From positions 2,485,001 to 2,549,000 of the forward strand of contig JAULJL010000020.1 of assembly GCA_030761205.1 (NCBI GenBank): DNA of 64,000 nucleotides. Direction: 5' to 3'. This DNA comes from Fremontodendron californicum (lineage: Eukaryota; Streptophyta; Magnoliopsida; Malvales; Malvaceae). Below are positions 22,416-33,977 of the stretch, one piece after another. The notes beneath the pieces were generated by a model. That model worked only from the letters and a program-made list of their open reading frames with translations. It did not search any database and was not told where the DNA came from. Each line of letters starts with the position of its first letter. Within the stretch, counting starts at the first letter, position 1. The translations under genes were made by a program, and so were the position numbers.

Positions 22416-22965
22416 TGTCACAATCCGCGCACCCGTTCGGGTCTGAGATGCACACAGCAAGTTCAAGACCGAGATCTGAGTTACCAAGATAGGTTCAATA
22501 CCTATAGCATTCTAAAAGGGCCTGAAAAACAAAATCTGCCTGGAGTTTCTAGAAGCTTGTAGACCAAGTCAAACACAGTTACAACCACAATTTCCAGCTT
22601 TATGAAAACTCTAGAGTTCAAGTTTCAACTTCCTTAAGACTTTAGATATTTTGTAAACAATGTATCTTAGGCGTACACTTATCAATAGATAAGAGAATTG
22701 TGTAATGAGATTCAACTATAAATAGAGATTTCCCCCAGTTTCATTTGTATCATAAACTCATTTTGAGTAATATATAAGAGTTTTCTTTTCTATTTTTTCT
22801 GTGTTCTGTTTTATTGTATTTGCTTCAGTAACTTTGTGTTCGTCTAGACGAACTGAGTGTTCTTCTAGACAGACACTCCGCACTTTTATACAAGGAAGCG
22901 AGTCATACAGGAATCGATTTCCAGCTTAAGGTGTTTGTCTTCCAATTTAAGGTGTTTGTCTAGCG
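22416..22965 (+). mobile_element. 3' LTR of the gypsy remnant
   Basis: A purine tract GGTGGGGGAGAA is followed by TGTCACAATCC, a typical polypurine-tract/LTR junction. A TATA-like CTATAAATAG lies near 22710. The right end is set only by where copy B homology resumes (ACAATCGGAAG), so it is approximate. Confidence 0.65.
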
Positions 22966-23525
22966 ATACAATCGGAAGAAAAATTGTTAAGCATAACACT
23001 ACTTTAACAGACCCATCATGTGTAGGTGAAGACAAAGAAAACAATCACGTGACAAACTCGAAAAGACAATTATAACACTATTTTAACAAATCTCGTCACG
23101 TGTAGGTGAAGACATGAAAAACTATCACGTGACAAACTTGAAAAGACTCGGAAGGGGTAATAAGAAAAAGTAATGTAAGTCTCGGAAGCATCCAATGATA
23201 ACTTTAACTTGCAAGAATGAAAATTGGAAAGCAAAACTTGTCTTCCAGGAACATCAACCAACTATTCAATCTAAATTAACACTAAATTGTTGAATGTACT
23301 TATAAACATGATTGTTTATTTTCAAACAGTTTTAAACCATCTAGCTAGTCCCAAATTAGTACTTATAAACATGATTGCAAATTTTCAAACAGTTTTAAAC
23401 CATCTAACTAGTCTCAAATTATGATCAAATCATTATACATATAAAATTATAGGGTGCTGCCTAATTATTTGTGGCGAATCCTTATACACTAAAACAGAAA
23501 GATATGCTAGTTTCCTAATTCCATC

Positions 23526-23904
23526 AATGTTCAAAATCCTAAACATTACAAAGTTTAAAGATCTTACATATGGATATTATAATGTCTTTTTCTATTTGTT
23601 CTTCCTCTTAAAACACTTTAACTTAATCTACTTCTACCAAATATTATCTTATTACTTGTACATTCAAAACCAAACAACAACATTACTTATGTTTTCACAT
23701 TATGAAAAACTAAAATTAACAGGATTTGCATGTATTTTTAAAAAAAAATAACAAATGCATGATATCATAGTTAGGTATAAAATTAATAAGAATATTGCTG
23801 ATCAGATAAAAACTTGCTCTGGTCTAAAAAAAATAAGGGCATATTGCATTATTGCAGTTCCAATGCAAATGATCATACAAACATTTTTAATTATTCTATT
23901 GCTG

Positions 23905-23941
<37 letters not shown>

Positions 23942-24550
23942 TTTTTTTCCATGAAGTATATATTAAACCCTATCAACCTAGGATAAAGTGGTAGGGCTTG
24001 TAATGAAGAGTTCTATACTACTTGACCAATAAAAGTAATAGGATAAACATGAAAGAATGACTTAACCCCTAGACTCAGAAATTATAATACAATCGGAAGA
24101 AGAAATTGTTAAGCATTCAACCTACAACTAATTAGTAACAGATGGAGAAGTTCAATTTGAAAATGAGACCACAAAAAACTTAAAACTTAATAGATGTGGG
24201 ATAACACCACTTTAACAGACTACATCACGTGTAAGTGAAGTCTATCATGTGACAAACTCGAAAGACATAATAAGAAAGAGTAACATGTAAGAACAACAAA
24301 ATACTATATGACTTTTGATACCACGTTAAGCATCCAACGTGTCATCATACCACTTCAACAATAATTTGCAAGAATGAAAATTGAAAAGCGAAACCTGTCT
24401 TTTAGGAATCCTAAAAACACATGATTAAACAACTATTCAATCTAAATTAACACTAGATTGCTGAATGTACTTATAAACATGATTGTTTATTTTCAAACAG
24501 TCTTAAACCATCTAGCTAGCTCTAAATTGTGATCAAGTCATATACATATG
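23526..24550. repeat. copy B of the local duplication
   Basis: Direct paralogue of 15234-16096 plus 21890-23445, without the transposon insertions. No gene lies in it. It holds a (TA)n microsatellite near 23907-23938. Confidence 0.7.
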
Positions 24551-25799
24551 CAAGCAACAGGTTATACAATTATAACATGTTAAAACTGTTAACGTGACAC
24601 GTAAATGTACCTAATTATTTTACTTGTCCTGAGAGTAAACGTATGAAGATTTCTTTAAGCAAAAATTTAAAACATAAAAAAAATAAGAAAAAAAAATACT
24701 ATAAAATAAACTATGAGAAAAAACATGGCGACTATATATTAACATCACCTTTTGTGATTATTCACAAAAGTTTATATCTCAAATCCCAAAGACTTAACAT
24801 CAAATTGGGAGGAAAAAAAATGAAGTGGGATTTTAACAAAAACAAGGAATCAAAACAACAACAAAAAAAAAAAAAACAAACAATCAAGTATTAGAATGAA
24901 GTAAAATTAAAAGAATGTACCCCAAAAATTGGTCCTAAAGAACTTGATCCCACAAACAACTACAAAGAATGTTGGAGTACAAAGCTATAGGTAAAGAAGG
25001 GAGGAAAGAGAATGAAGATGAAACTTCCTACTTTTAGTTATAAAGGTCTAGTACTAAGAAACAATGATCTTTACCAAAAGACTTCACCAGAATTTAAGAA
25101 GAAAGGAAGAGAAATGAAATAAAACCAATGATCACCCTGGCCTCCATGATCATTTACAAAGATGTTCCCTTAAGATTTGAACAATTGAGGAAATTTTTAT
25201 TAAATGATTTCATAAAGGGATTGTAAGGGGGCAAAACTCTCAAGGATGAAAATTAACAAGATCAACATACATTATTCTTCATGTCACAGATAAAATTTAG
25301 CTGATAAAACATCCATGAGATTCATATATCAATTAAGCCTCATTTTGTATTCTTTTGTTTTGAGGAATTAGACATGACTAAAGATTTTTTATCCACCATT
25401 AATTAAAAGAGTGGTATATTTTTTTTTTGTGACATCTCAAAGAACTGCATTTGACTAACATCAATTTGCACTAGTAGTAACTCCACAAAATTAAAAGACC
25501 CTGTAAAATCAGTCCAAGTTAAACAAACAGCAAGAAATTAAGGATGAAAAAGGGCAGATTAAAAACAAATAAAATTTTAACAAAAACAAAATCTGAAATT
25601 TCTGGACCATGCATAAAACCAAGCCTCTCAATGAGTCTTATAACTGTTAAAAAATCAAACTCAAAAAACAAAAATTCATAGGACACCATGAAAACCAAAT
25701 CTGAATTCAGAACAAATTACACAAAAACAAACATATAAAAAAATAGATTAAAACCCTCTGACTTTGACACAAAAGAAGAGCAAAGAAAAGGGTCTATAC
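24551..25799. other. intergenic or long leader-intron DNA
   Basis: A-rich on the plus strand and non-coding. If the candidate RING first exon at 25800-25940 is real, this is intron. Confidence 0.35.
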
Positions 25800-25975
25800 C
25801 AAAAGAGATGAAAACAGGCAGTGAAGTCTATAGCAAACAGACACAATTCTAACCACCCACAGCCACCGACTCTTTTAAGTTCTTTTTGTTTTTTCTTTCT
25901 TTTCTACTCAAACTTATCTGTGAGACTTTAAATTTAGTGCAATATGACAAATGCAAAAGAAGTGGTTTTATATAG
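25800..25975 (-). promoter_or_regulatory. candidate promoter and first non-coding exon for the RING gene
   Basis: On the minus strand a TATA box TATATAAAA (plus 25967-25975) precedes a leader-like segment that ends in a usable donor, TTTTG|GTATAG, at 25800/25799. The nearest downstream minus-strand acceptor lacking an exon is the RING leader acceptor at 15081. The link is inference only. Confidence 0.3.
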
Positions 25976-27207
25976 TGTATTGTTATTACAAAAGTGAAAA
26001 AAAATTGGGATGTTTTTGGAGATATTTAAGCGAATTTTCCAATGAAAGATTGGAATCATAATTACAAATGAAAGAAAAGACAACTATGGTAGCAAGCAGG
26101 TTTTATGGATGGCCGCTGACCAATTGTTTACTCTGCATTTTTGACTCTTTCAATGGTTCAGCCTCGTGTCTGCAATTACAAAGGAAAATGCGAAGAAGCA
26201 TATTTTTGCATTGCACCTTCTCATGTACCAAATTGCACCTTTTCTCTCTAGATTTCTAATTAATTGTTTGTGAAGAAGAATTTGTATTTGATATATGGTG
26301 AAATTTTTTAATTTCAAAAGCAAATATATGTCACCCTATTAAATTTGCTTTTGAGGTCTAAAAACTCTAGCGACCGTGAATCCAATAATTTTTTAAATAA
26401 AGAAAGTCCAATTTTTAGTTATAACAAACTCTTTTTGTTTTAAAGCATAGTTTTTTATTTTTTTGCCAACACTGTAATTTGTTCGTAAATAAAAAATTTC
26501 ACCCTCGACATTAGGTACCCAAAAATTTCAAGTTGAAGAGACTAAAGCTATAACATGTCTTTGGCATTATCATCCAAATTTCAGCATTTTTTTGGGTCTA
26601 ATAAAGAGCAAATAGGTATCCACAAGGGGTATCCCAGCCAATAAAACTTATATAAAGTTTTATTTTAGAAGTCTCGAGTTTGAACATTTAAATAAAAAAC
26701 TTTGATGCCAATTGAGTACTAACTCAGATGGCATGATGCAAAAAAAAAAAAAAAAAAGACTTCGATGAAATGTATGAAATGAAAACGAATTATATATATT
26801 ATTTGAAAAGAATAATAAAAATAAAAGAAGAAATATGCATATATATTAATCTTTGTGATATGTGTGAGGGAATAAATTGAAGAAATGCAAAATATAGTGC
26901 TTAGATTATGAAAATGTTAGCACTCAATATATCTTAAAATCTTGCGAAATAAAGAACTCATTCATCATTTACAGTTGTGGAAACAAAGTGAATATTGAAT
27001 TCGTCTAATATTGTTTCACTATTTTAGTCTAATTTTTCTAACATTGGCATTTTCACTATTCATATCCAAAATCATAATTATACCTACCACCACCCTGCAA
27101 GGAATCCATAGGACTGTGCCTAATTTGGTATTTCATTAATTGTCATTATATATCTTTTTTAATAAAAAAAAGCCAAAAGATATCTCTTTTGGCCAAATGC
27201 ATGTATG
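25976..27207. other. intergenic DNA
   Basis: No gene is supported. 26660-26740 on the minus strand has A-box- and B-box-like words (TTAGTACTCAATTGG and TGTTCAAACTCGAGAC) of a possible SINE. An A-run follows at 26741-26757. Confidence 0.35.
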
Positions 27208-28600
27208 TAGAGATGATAAAATGAATTCGAATCTGAAAACTTGTTCAGTAAAATTCGAATCCGAACTCGCCCAAATCCGATTTGACCAAAAACTCAAAAA
27301 CCCGAACAACCCGAAAAAATCCGAACCCGAAATGGCCCAAGCCCGAAAGAGCCCGAACCCGAAAAGACCCGAACCCGAAATTACTTGAACCTGAAAAAAC
27401 CCGAACTCGAAAAACCCGAACTTGAAAAATACCCGAGCCCGACCCGAACCCGAACCCGAATTTAATACTAAAAATAAAAATTATCAAATTGTAATTAAAT
27501 AATTTTTTTATAAAGCAAGAACTTTATTTATCAATTTTATTATAATATCTTTTTTAATAATTTAATTAAAATTTAATTTAATTTAATTTAATTTATATTA
27601 TATATATATGATAAAATAATATTTTTATCAAAAATAAAATTATATTTTGTACTTATAACTTTAATGTCCCATATCTTTATGAATCCACTATCTAAAAATT
27701 CTAAACTCATGAAAATTTTAGAAATGTAAATATTTTTGACATAAAATATTACTTGTCCTTTATTTATGTTATTTTAAGAGCACCCTTATTATAGTATAAT
27801 AGTATTTTCTATATATTAAAATTAATTAATAACAATTCATTCATTTTAACTTATCTCAAGTATAATAGTATTTCTTATATTAAAAAATAGATAAAAACTA
27901 CTTTTAAAAAAATGTGTTGCTCTTTGCAACATATATATAGTTTTCTTAGGCATATTATTAAATTAAGTCATTAACACCATATTCACTTGCCCAAGCACGG
28001 ACCGATCCGAAATATAGGCCTCAAATTCTGCTCAAACCCACCTATATTTGTAAATGGGTAGTCCAAACCCGTTTAGGCCTCAAAGTTGAATGCCAGGATT
28101 CGTCCCTAAAAATCTCTTATTTTGTAGTGAATATAATAATGTATTTACATGTTAAAATTCGAGTTCATCAAATCAATTATTTTAAATATTAATATGATTA
28201 ATTTATAATATATCATATTTTTTATAATAAATTATTATAAAATTTTATTTTATATAAAAAATTAATTTTATATTCTTTTGGTGCTAACAAATATTGATTT
28301 TAATAAATAAATATAATTAAAAATATCATATTATAATAAAAGATTATTTTTAAAAATAATAATAAAATTATTTTAAAAAGTATATATTTAAATTATGTAA
28401 AAATGATTACATCTAATATAAAATAAAAATGATGTAAAACAAACTCGAACCCGAACCGAACCCGACTGGGCCCGAACCCGAACGGATCCGAATCCGGACA
28501 GACCCGAACCTGATCGGACCCGAACCCGAATGAACCCAAACCCGAATGAGCCCGACCCAAATCCGCCCGAACCCGCCCAATTGCCACCTCTACATGTATG
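27200..28600. mobile_element. 1.4-kb non-autonomous hAT element with CCCGAA subterminal repeats
   Basis: The element spans 27208-28592. The 8-bp duplication CATGTATG lies at 27200-27207 and 28593-28600. The ends are TAGAGATGATAAAA and, reversed, TAGAGGTGGCAATT. Both flanks inside are packed with CCCGAACCCGAA-type repeats (27290-27460 and 28440-28580), which create open frames that are not genes. The AT-rich interior has no transposase; a GC-richer patch near 27985-28110 may be a nested older element. Confidence 0.8.
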
Positions 28601-28790
28601 GCGGGGGTGAAAAGTTTTAAATTTGATACTTCAATATTCAGCAATTAAGTCCTAAATAGATTTATATATAATCTTTGTGGAAAAAATCCATTGTTCTTAA
28701 ATTCTACTACCCTTTTTGGTATCAAGTTAAGAAAAAAATTTTGAAAAAAAAATGAATATATGCAACAACACAACCAAGGCTCTTCTTATG

Positions 28791-28827
<37 letters not shown>

Positions 28828-29131
28828 TCCCTATAAAATAATACTGTTGAAACTAAAAATATATATTATTTTTAAGGAGATTATTTAATTATCAATAAAT
28901 TAATAAATTAATATTTATTAGTTATAAAAAATTTTATGTTTTCAATATTTATGCATGCATATTATTATTTTTACTAAGATACATGAATGATTTATAAATG
29001 AAAAACATTAGATAGAGTCAACAATTAATATTTACATAGAAAAATACTTGCTACAACATTAAATGTGGAATGTGCATTGTAAAATATTAAGGATGAGGTT
29101 CAGTTTAATTTAGGTACAAAAAAAAAAAAAA
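28601..29131. other. intergenic DNA with (TA)n microsatellite
   Basis: Holds a TA repeat near 28795-28822 and nothing else recognisable. Confidence 0.4.
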
Positions 29132-29579
29132 CTTTAGATCATTGATTAAAAAACGGATAGAACAGGCCGATTGAACCGGTTCAATCGGGAACCGGTGGTC
29201 CGTCCGGTCCGATGAGTATATTAAAATTAAAAATATATCAAACCGGTAAAAACTTGATTCAACCGGTTAAAACCCTATAAAAAACCAAATTGAATCGGTA
29301 AAAAACCGATTTTATATGTATTATTATTTCTTTTCAACAATTTATTTGTAATTAATGAGATTTAAATCTTTAACCTCTTAGTTATATATTAAAGACCATG
29401 TCATTAAGCCAAATCTATTTTTTTGTTAATTATTAACTATATTTAATATTTATTTAAGATTAAATTTAATTTTTAAATATTAAAAATTTATCAAACCGGC
29501 TGGTCCAACCGGTTGAATTGAAAATCGAAGGTCTGATCGATTTGACCTCCGGTTTGATTTTTTTAACCTTGCTTTAGAT
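29132..29579. mobile_element. hAT-type MITE, AACCGG-rich
   Basis: The element spans 29140-29571 with CTTTAGAT duplicated at 29132-29139 and 29572-29579. Ends read CATTGATTAAAAAAC and, reversed, CAAGGTTAAAAAAATC. Repeated GGTTCAATCGG/AACCGG words lie inside both ends. No ORF. Confidence 0.7.
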
Positions 29580-30803
29580 GCATATTTTAAGAAAGAGCAT
29601 AAATGAGAAAGTAAAAATTGTTAAGTGAAATTTTTTTATGGTATTATATGAATTTTTATGTATTTCTTTAGGAATTATTAATTTATATATTTGTTGGCCT
29701 TGAAGAATTATATAAAAAATTATTATCTTATGCATTTGTAGGTTATTATCTTAATACACTAGCACGAGTCGAGACTATGCGATTTTATTAATTAACAGAG
29801 ATTATTAAGTTATCGAACATTTATTTATCGAGGTTTTATTGTATATATATATATATATATATTTTTAAGAGAAATGTTAACCAATGTCTAATGACACTGG
29901 TTAAGATAATATTTAAAATATATATAATTAATGTATTAATTTTTCTTGAATTCAATAAATTTAATGTATTAAATAAAAAAATTCTAAAATAATATATATA
30001 TTTTTTGAAATAAACATTAAATGATACCTATAGATACCTGGACCCATATTTTAATACTATTCAATAGTCATCAATATATCCAAAATTTGTCAATTTGCTA
30101 TCCAGCCTCAAACGTTATACATAATGAAACTGTATAAGGAAAAGCCTGTAATTAATATTGTTACATGACAAAGAAGAAAAGAATCAGTTGACAAACCTTA
30201 AAGGACAATTAATGTCAATGAAGTTGAACAAAATATATATATATATATATATTTCAGTTTAATTTACATATGTAACGCATGCATGCCCGATCCTTTTTGC
30301 CATTTCAAAAGCTCCCAATTCTAATATGATTTTGCATTTATGAGAGAGTTCCAATTTTCATATATATGTTCCTCGAGGAAAAATCCATTTATATTATTAC
30401 AATATTATCATGCATTTAAACGTTGAATTGCTTTTCGTTTGGACTGTGGGGGTTTAAGGACCGAAACGACTCGGTAGTCAGAAATTTGCAACTGGGAGGA
30501 ACTAGCTAGGAAGCAACCTAGACAACTAAATAATAAATTTGGTAGCAAGCAAGGATAAGGCAAAGGCTGGGATTAAGTTAATTTTCAGGGTAGGTATGGC
30601 CTAATTAAGCTTCAGTTTATTAGTTGATTATTCTATTGCATGAACTGATCATTAATTTCATGAAAGTAATGGTATTAATTTAAGATCAATGTAGAAGATA
30701 ATGTTTGTTTCGTCTACCTTCTGTTTCTCTCTACTCGTGTTGGACTGTCCAAGTTTTCTCCTATAAATAAAGCTACAAAAAAGCTAGATAGATTATCAAT
30801 AGA
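29580..30803. other. intergenic DNA and ancestral promoter of the CCoAOMT relic
   Basis: No gene. TA repeats lie near 29843-29862 and 30233-30251. A TATA-like CCTATAAATAAAG at 30761-30773 lies just upstream of the pseudogene start. Confidence 0.4.
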
Positions 30804-31134
30804 ATGGCTCCCATGCACTCAGGAAGGATAGCAAAACCATGCTGGTAGGCACCAGGGGAAGTTGGCCACAAGAGTTTCTTACAAACCGCCTGAACCTATA
30901 AACGACCTCCACGAGCTGACAGCAAAACCTAGCTCCATCGTTGGAACTTTGTTTACTCTCTTTCTTTGGCTTAGATATATGGTTAAATCAATTTGCTTTG
31001 CCAATAAAAACAGGAATGTTATAGCTGCAACGGCTAGTGAAGGACAATTTTTGAACATGCTATCTATAGTCAAGATTATGAATGCCAAAAACACCATGGA
31101 AATTGGTGTTTCCACTGGCTATTCTCCCCTTGGT
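30804..31134 (+). pseudogene. caffeoyl-CoA O-methyltransferase-like pseudogene, 5' part only
   Basis: From the ATG at 30804 the frame is stopped at 30846 (TAG). It then continues into EVGHKSFLQT, the N-terminal signature of CCoAOMT, before another stop and a frameshift into PPEPINDLHELTAK. After an unspliced intron-like stretch (acceptor AAAACAG at about 31013), SEGQFLNML and NAKNTMEIGVSTGYS match the SAM-binding region. The family's next exons (the MDINRE region and beyond) are absent, as is the helix between LLQ and PREPE. Retained intron sequence shows a DNA-level copy, not a retrocopy. The enzyme normally methylates caffeoyl-CoA for lignin; this copy cannot. Confidence 0.8.
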
Positions 31135-32195
31135 CCTTGGTACTACCCTTTTTCTCCCAGGCAACCACATCCAAAGGCAAGTTGCATATTAGGGAGAAAA
31201 AAAAAAAAGAAAGAAAATGCAATGCTGCTCAGCAAAATAAAATTTAGGACCCTCAAAAGAGTTGAGACTTTATTTTCCATTCTTCATTAATGTAGTTCAA
31301 AAGTAAATTTGCAGGAAAAATATAAAGGACGTTTGATTTACCTTTGTTATGGTTACAAGAAAAACTACCTAAACTAGAGGCTCATCGGTCTGGTAAACGT
31401 TGGAGAGTCATTGGCTGTGACAAAACATAGGGATTTCATATCTTAACAGGATGCTGGCTGTGATGGGATTATTACTTTGTGGGTCTCCGCATTAGCTGAT
31501 CTAATCTCATTCTGCTTAAAGGGTAGTTTACTCTATTGAGTTTGACATGCAAAGAGTTACCCTCATTGTTTAGCCTTGCCATTATACCATGTTCTAGTTT
31601 TATGTGATTTGGTTTTTCCTTAATTTTCAAGATTTCTGCTAGGAATTCTTCACCGGAAGACTTTCAATTTTCAAATATAAAACCGACAGTTTAGGCAACA
31701 ATTACCCTTAAGCAAGTAAACTAAACCTATATAAGCAACTCTAATCATTGCCCAAGTCAACCAACCCCTCTCGCCCTCTTCTCAATATCCAGGATTAATG
31801 ATCCCCAAATATCTTAAGCCTTGCCATCATATAACAGGAAATGTTAAATCTGAAATTGAAATCCATTTAAAATCACTTGAATTCTCCCTTGTTATTTTTC
31901 CCCCTTCTCTCTTTTATCAAGTTAAATGTAGATCACAGAGCAGAATTCAGCTTCAAATTAATTGTCCATGGCCAACGTCTGGTGACAATGTTATTGTTAA
32001 TATAAATCGAACACAATGGATTTCAAATCTTAGAATTAATCCATGGTTAATTCAATTTCAAACCCACCCCTTCTCTAGATTACATGTCGAAGATAAGTAT
32101 TTGCCTTTTTTTTAATGCTTTCATTTGCTCCCAAAGTATTACCTCCAATGCAGATACAGAAATTTAGTAGTGGCAGCCTGAATATAATATTGGGT

Positions 32196-32238
<43 letters not shown>

Positions 32239-33140
32239 CATTGCTAATGAAGTTCAAAACTCTCACCAGCAGGTTTAATATTACACATGTTCTTATATAT
32301 AGATTATGGTAAAATTACTAAAAAAAAAATATTTTTCCAATTTTTAACCCGAGTTTAAAAATCCCACCGACTATTTTGAAAGTTTTTTTTTTTTTTTTTT
32401 TTTCTTTGTGGAATGAAAGTTATTACTTGTACGTAACAAAATTGACTACTCAACATAATCCTAGTTTCAGCGTTTAATTCTAATTCTACTATGTTGAATA
32501 GTTTCAACATAGAACACTGATTGATTTTTTTATAAAAAATTTATAAAATTAAACTTAAGAAATTTTGCTTAAATTTTAAATTTATTTGTTTGATTAAGTG
32601 AAATAAAAACAAAATGATAGTGTAAGTCATATACCTTTATCAATTTGGTAATTGAGATATAAATGGTGGTATTATTATTGAAAGCTTCATGATAAACTTT
32701 ACTAAAGACTTCCTTTCATATTCCTTTTTTATTAAGGAAAATGACAACATTTAAAGAGAAAATGAAGGATGTTGAAAAATAGAGAGAGAGAGAAGATGAA
32801 GGATGATTGATAATGATAGTGATTTTTAAACAGGAACAGGCCAGCATTAATAGATGCCTTTTAAATCAAGACACAAGGAATGAGTTATTAATAGAATTAA
32901 TATTTGTGTCGTGTTTATATTATAATTATATTTAAAATATTATATATTTATATAATTTTTGACATATTAATATTGATATATTCGTGTATTTATATTATGT
33001 TTTATGTTATTTTTATTTTATTTTTATAATATTTATATCGTGTCTAAAATTATTAAATATAATTAATAACCAATAAAAAACTAAAAAAGCCTAAATTAAA
33101 TCTTAAAATTAAATATATATATAGATTATTATCCAGTATA
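31135..33140. other. intergenic DNA
   Basis: No gene is supported; an open frame at 31798-32115 has no recognisable motif. A (TA)n microsatellite lies at about 32200-32232, a long T-run at 32384-32403 and AT-rich dispersed repeat at 32885-33065. Confidence 0.4.
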
Positions 33141-33510
33141 TTGACAGTGGAGTTTTTTAATTCCATAAGCGATGTGTACACACTTTTATAACTTTTTATA
33201 CGATTTATATTTGTTTAATCCGACTGTCTTATTTCATGTTCTATTCACGTAAATCATGCACGTCGAATTTCGAGTAAATTAAAAATGTTTAACTATTTGT
33301 TTCAATGTAAACAACTTTCAACAGTTAAATATATATTTAAAAAACAATATTATCGATCAATATGATAGAAATATCGGATTGATTCGAAATTTTACGTGTA
33401 CGACGAATACGATTATATTGTTACATTTAACGGTCAATTTGTTAAAATATAAATCGTATAAAAAATTACAAAAAAGTGCAAACCTTGAAATTAAAAAAAT
33501 TTACTGTCAT
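33141..33510. mobile_element. MITE with TGACAGT-type ends
   Basis: TTGACAGTGGAGTTTTTTAA at the left matches the reverse complement of the right end (ATGACAGTAAATTTTTTTAA). A TA-rich flank hides the target duplication. An inner block (CACGTAAATCATGCACGTCG) recurs, slightly changed, at about 54000-54055. Confidence 0.5.
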
Positions 33511-33977
33511 ATATATATATATATATATACACGAAGGAAAAAAAAATCCGACTAGACAAGAAACGGATGAGGCGGCCCAGGCCACGTGGGAATTACAAAG
33601 ACATACAACACACGAAAAGTACACAAACGTTAATGACAGCTAATGTAAGAACTTAGCCAAGCAAAGGCCAAAGAAATAATAATACCATTGTTTTTTGTCT
33701 TAATCTTTAAAAAGTTACTAAAATTGAATCCAAATTAAAGTATAGATTCTGAATCAAATTACTAAAATATCACTAACCCATTACTTTATTTTACAATAGA
33801 TTCATGAAATTATGACAAAACAATGACCACATCTTTTCCCTTTTTTTGATTATTTTAGTTGTATAAAATTACCGGTAACTTTCAACAACCATTTCTCAGT
33901 TTCTTTTTAACGTAGTACGAAACTCCAAAACCTCAAAAAAAAAAATATGTTCTGTTCCTATCTGTGTCTGAAAGAGA
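33511..33977. promoter_or_regulatory. upstream region of the F-box gene
   Basis: Starts with a TA repeat and holds no gene. It should contain the promoter and leader of the F-box gene, but no clear element stands out. Confidence 0.4.

Larger units (their letters stand above)
15234..23445. repeat. copy A of a local direct duplication, later split by insertions
   Basis: 15234-16096 and 21890-23445 resemble 23526-24550 in the same order and orientation (shared landmarks include TGTTCTTCCTCTTAAAACAC, CTTGTACATTCAAAACCAAA, GGATAAAGTGGTAGGGCTTG and ACAATCGGAAGAA). Copy A has gained a MITE, a minute poly(A) insertion, a copia element and a gypsy fragment that copy B lacks. Within it, blocks of about 75 bp (near 22990-23150) and about 70 bp (near 23290-23430) are themselves tandemly doubled. 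Confidence 0.75.

Noticed and set aside
23907..23938. Many (TA)n tracts through the window as possible origins or promoters
   Set aside because: They are ordinary microsatellites of plant intergenic DNA, and none lies at a supported promoter position.
26660..26757. SINE-like A and B boxes
   Set aside because: The A-run lies at the wrong end for the orientation of the boxes and no target duplication is clear. Kept only as a remark.
27140..28644. Repetitive Phe-Gly/Arg-Val and Pro-rich open frames
   Set aside because: These are translations of CCCGAA-type repeats of a hAT element, not proteins.
31798..32115. 105-codon open frame downstream of the CCoAOMT relic
   Set aside because: No motif, no splice partner and no promoter. 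It does not continue the methyltransferase.
32370..32425. Possible further poly(A) micro-insertion with TGAAAGTT repeats
   Set aside because: The direct repeat is only 8 bp next to a T-run, so chance or slippage is as likely.
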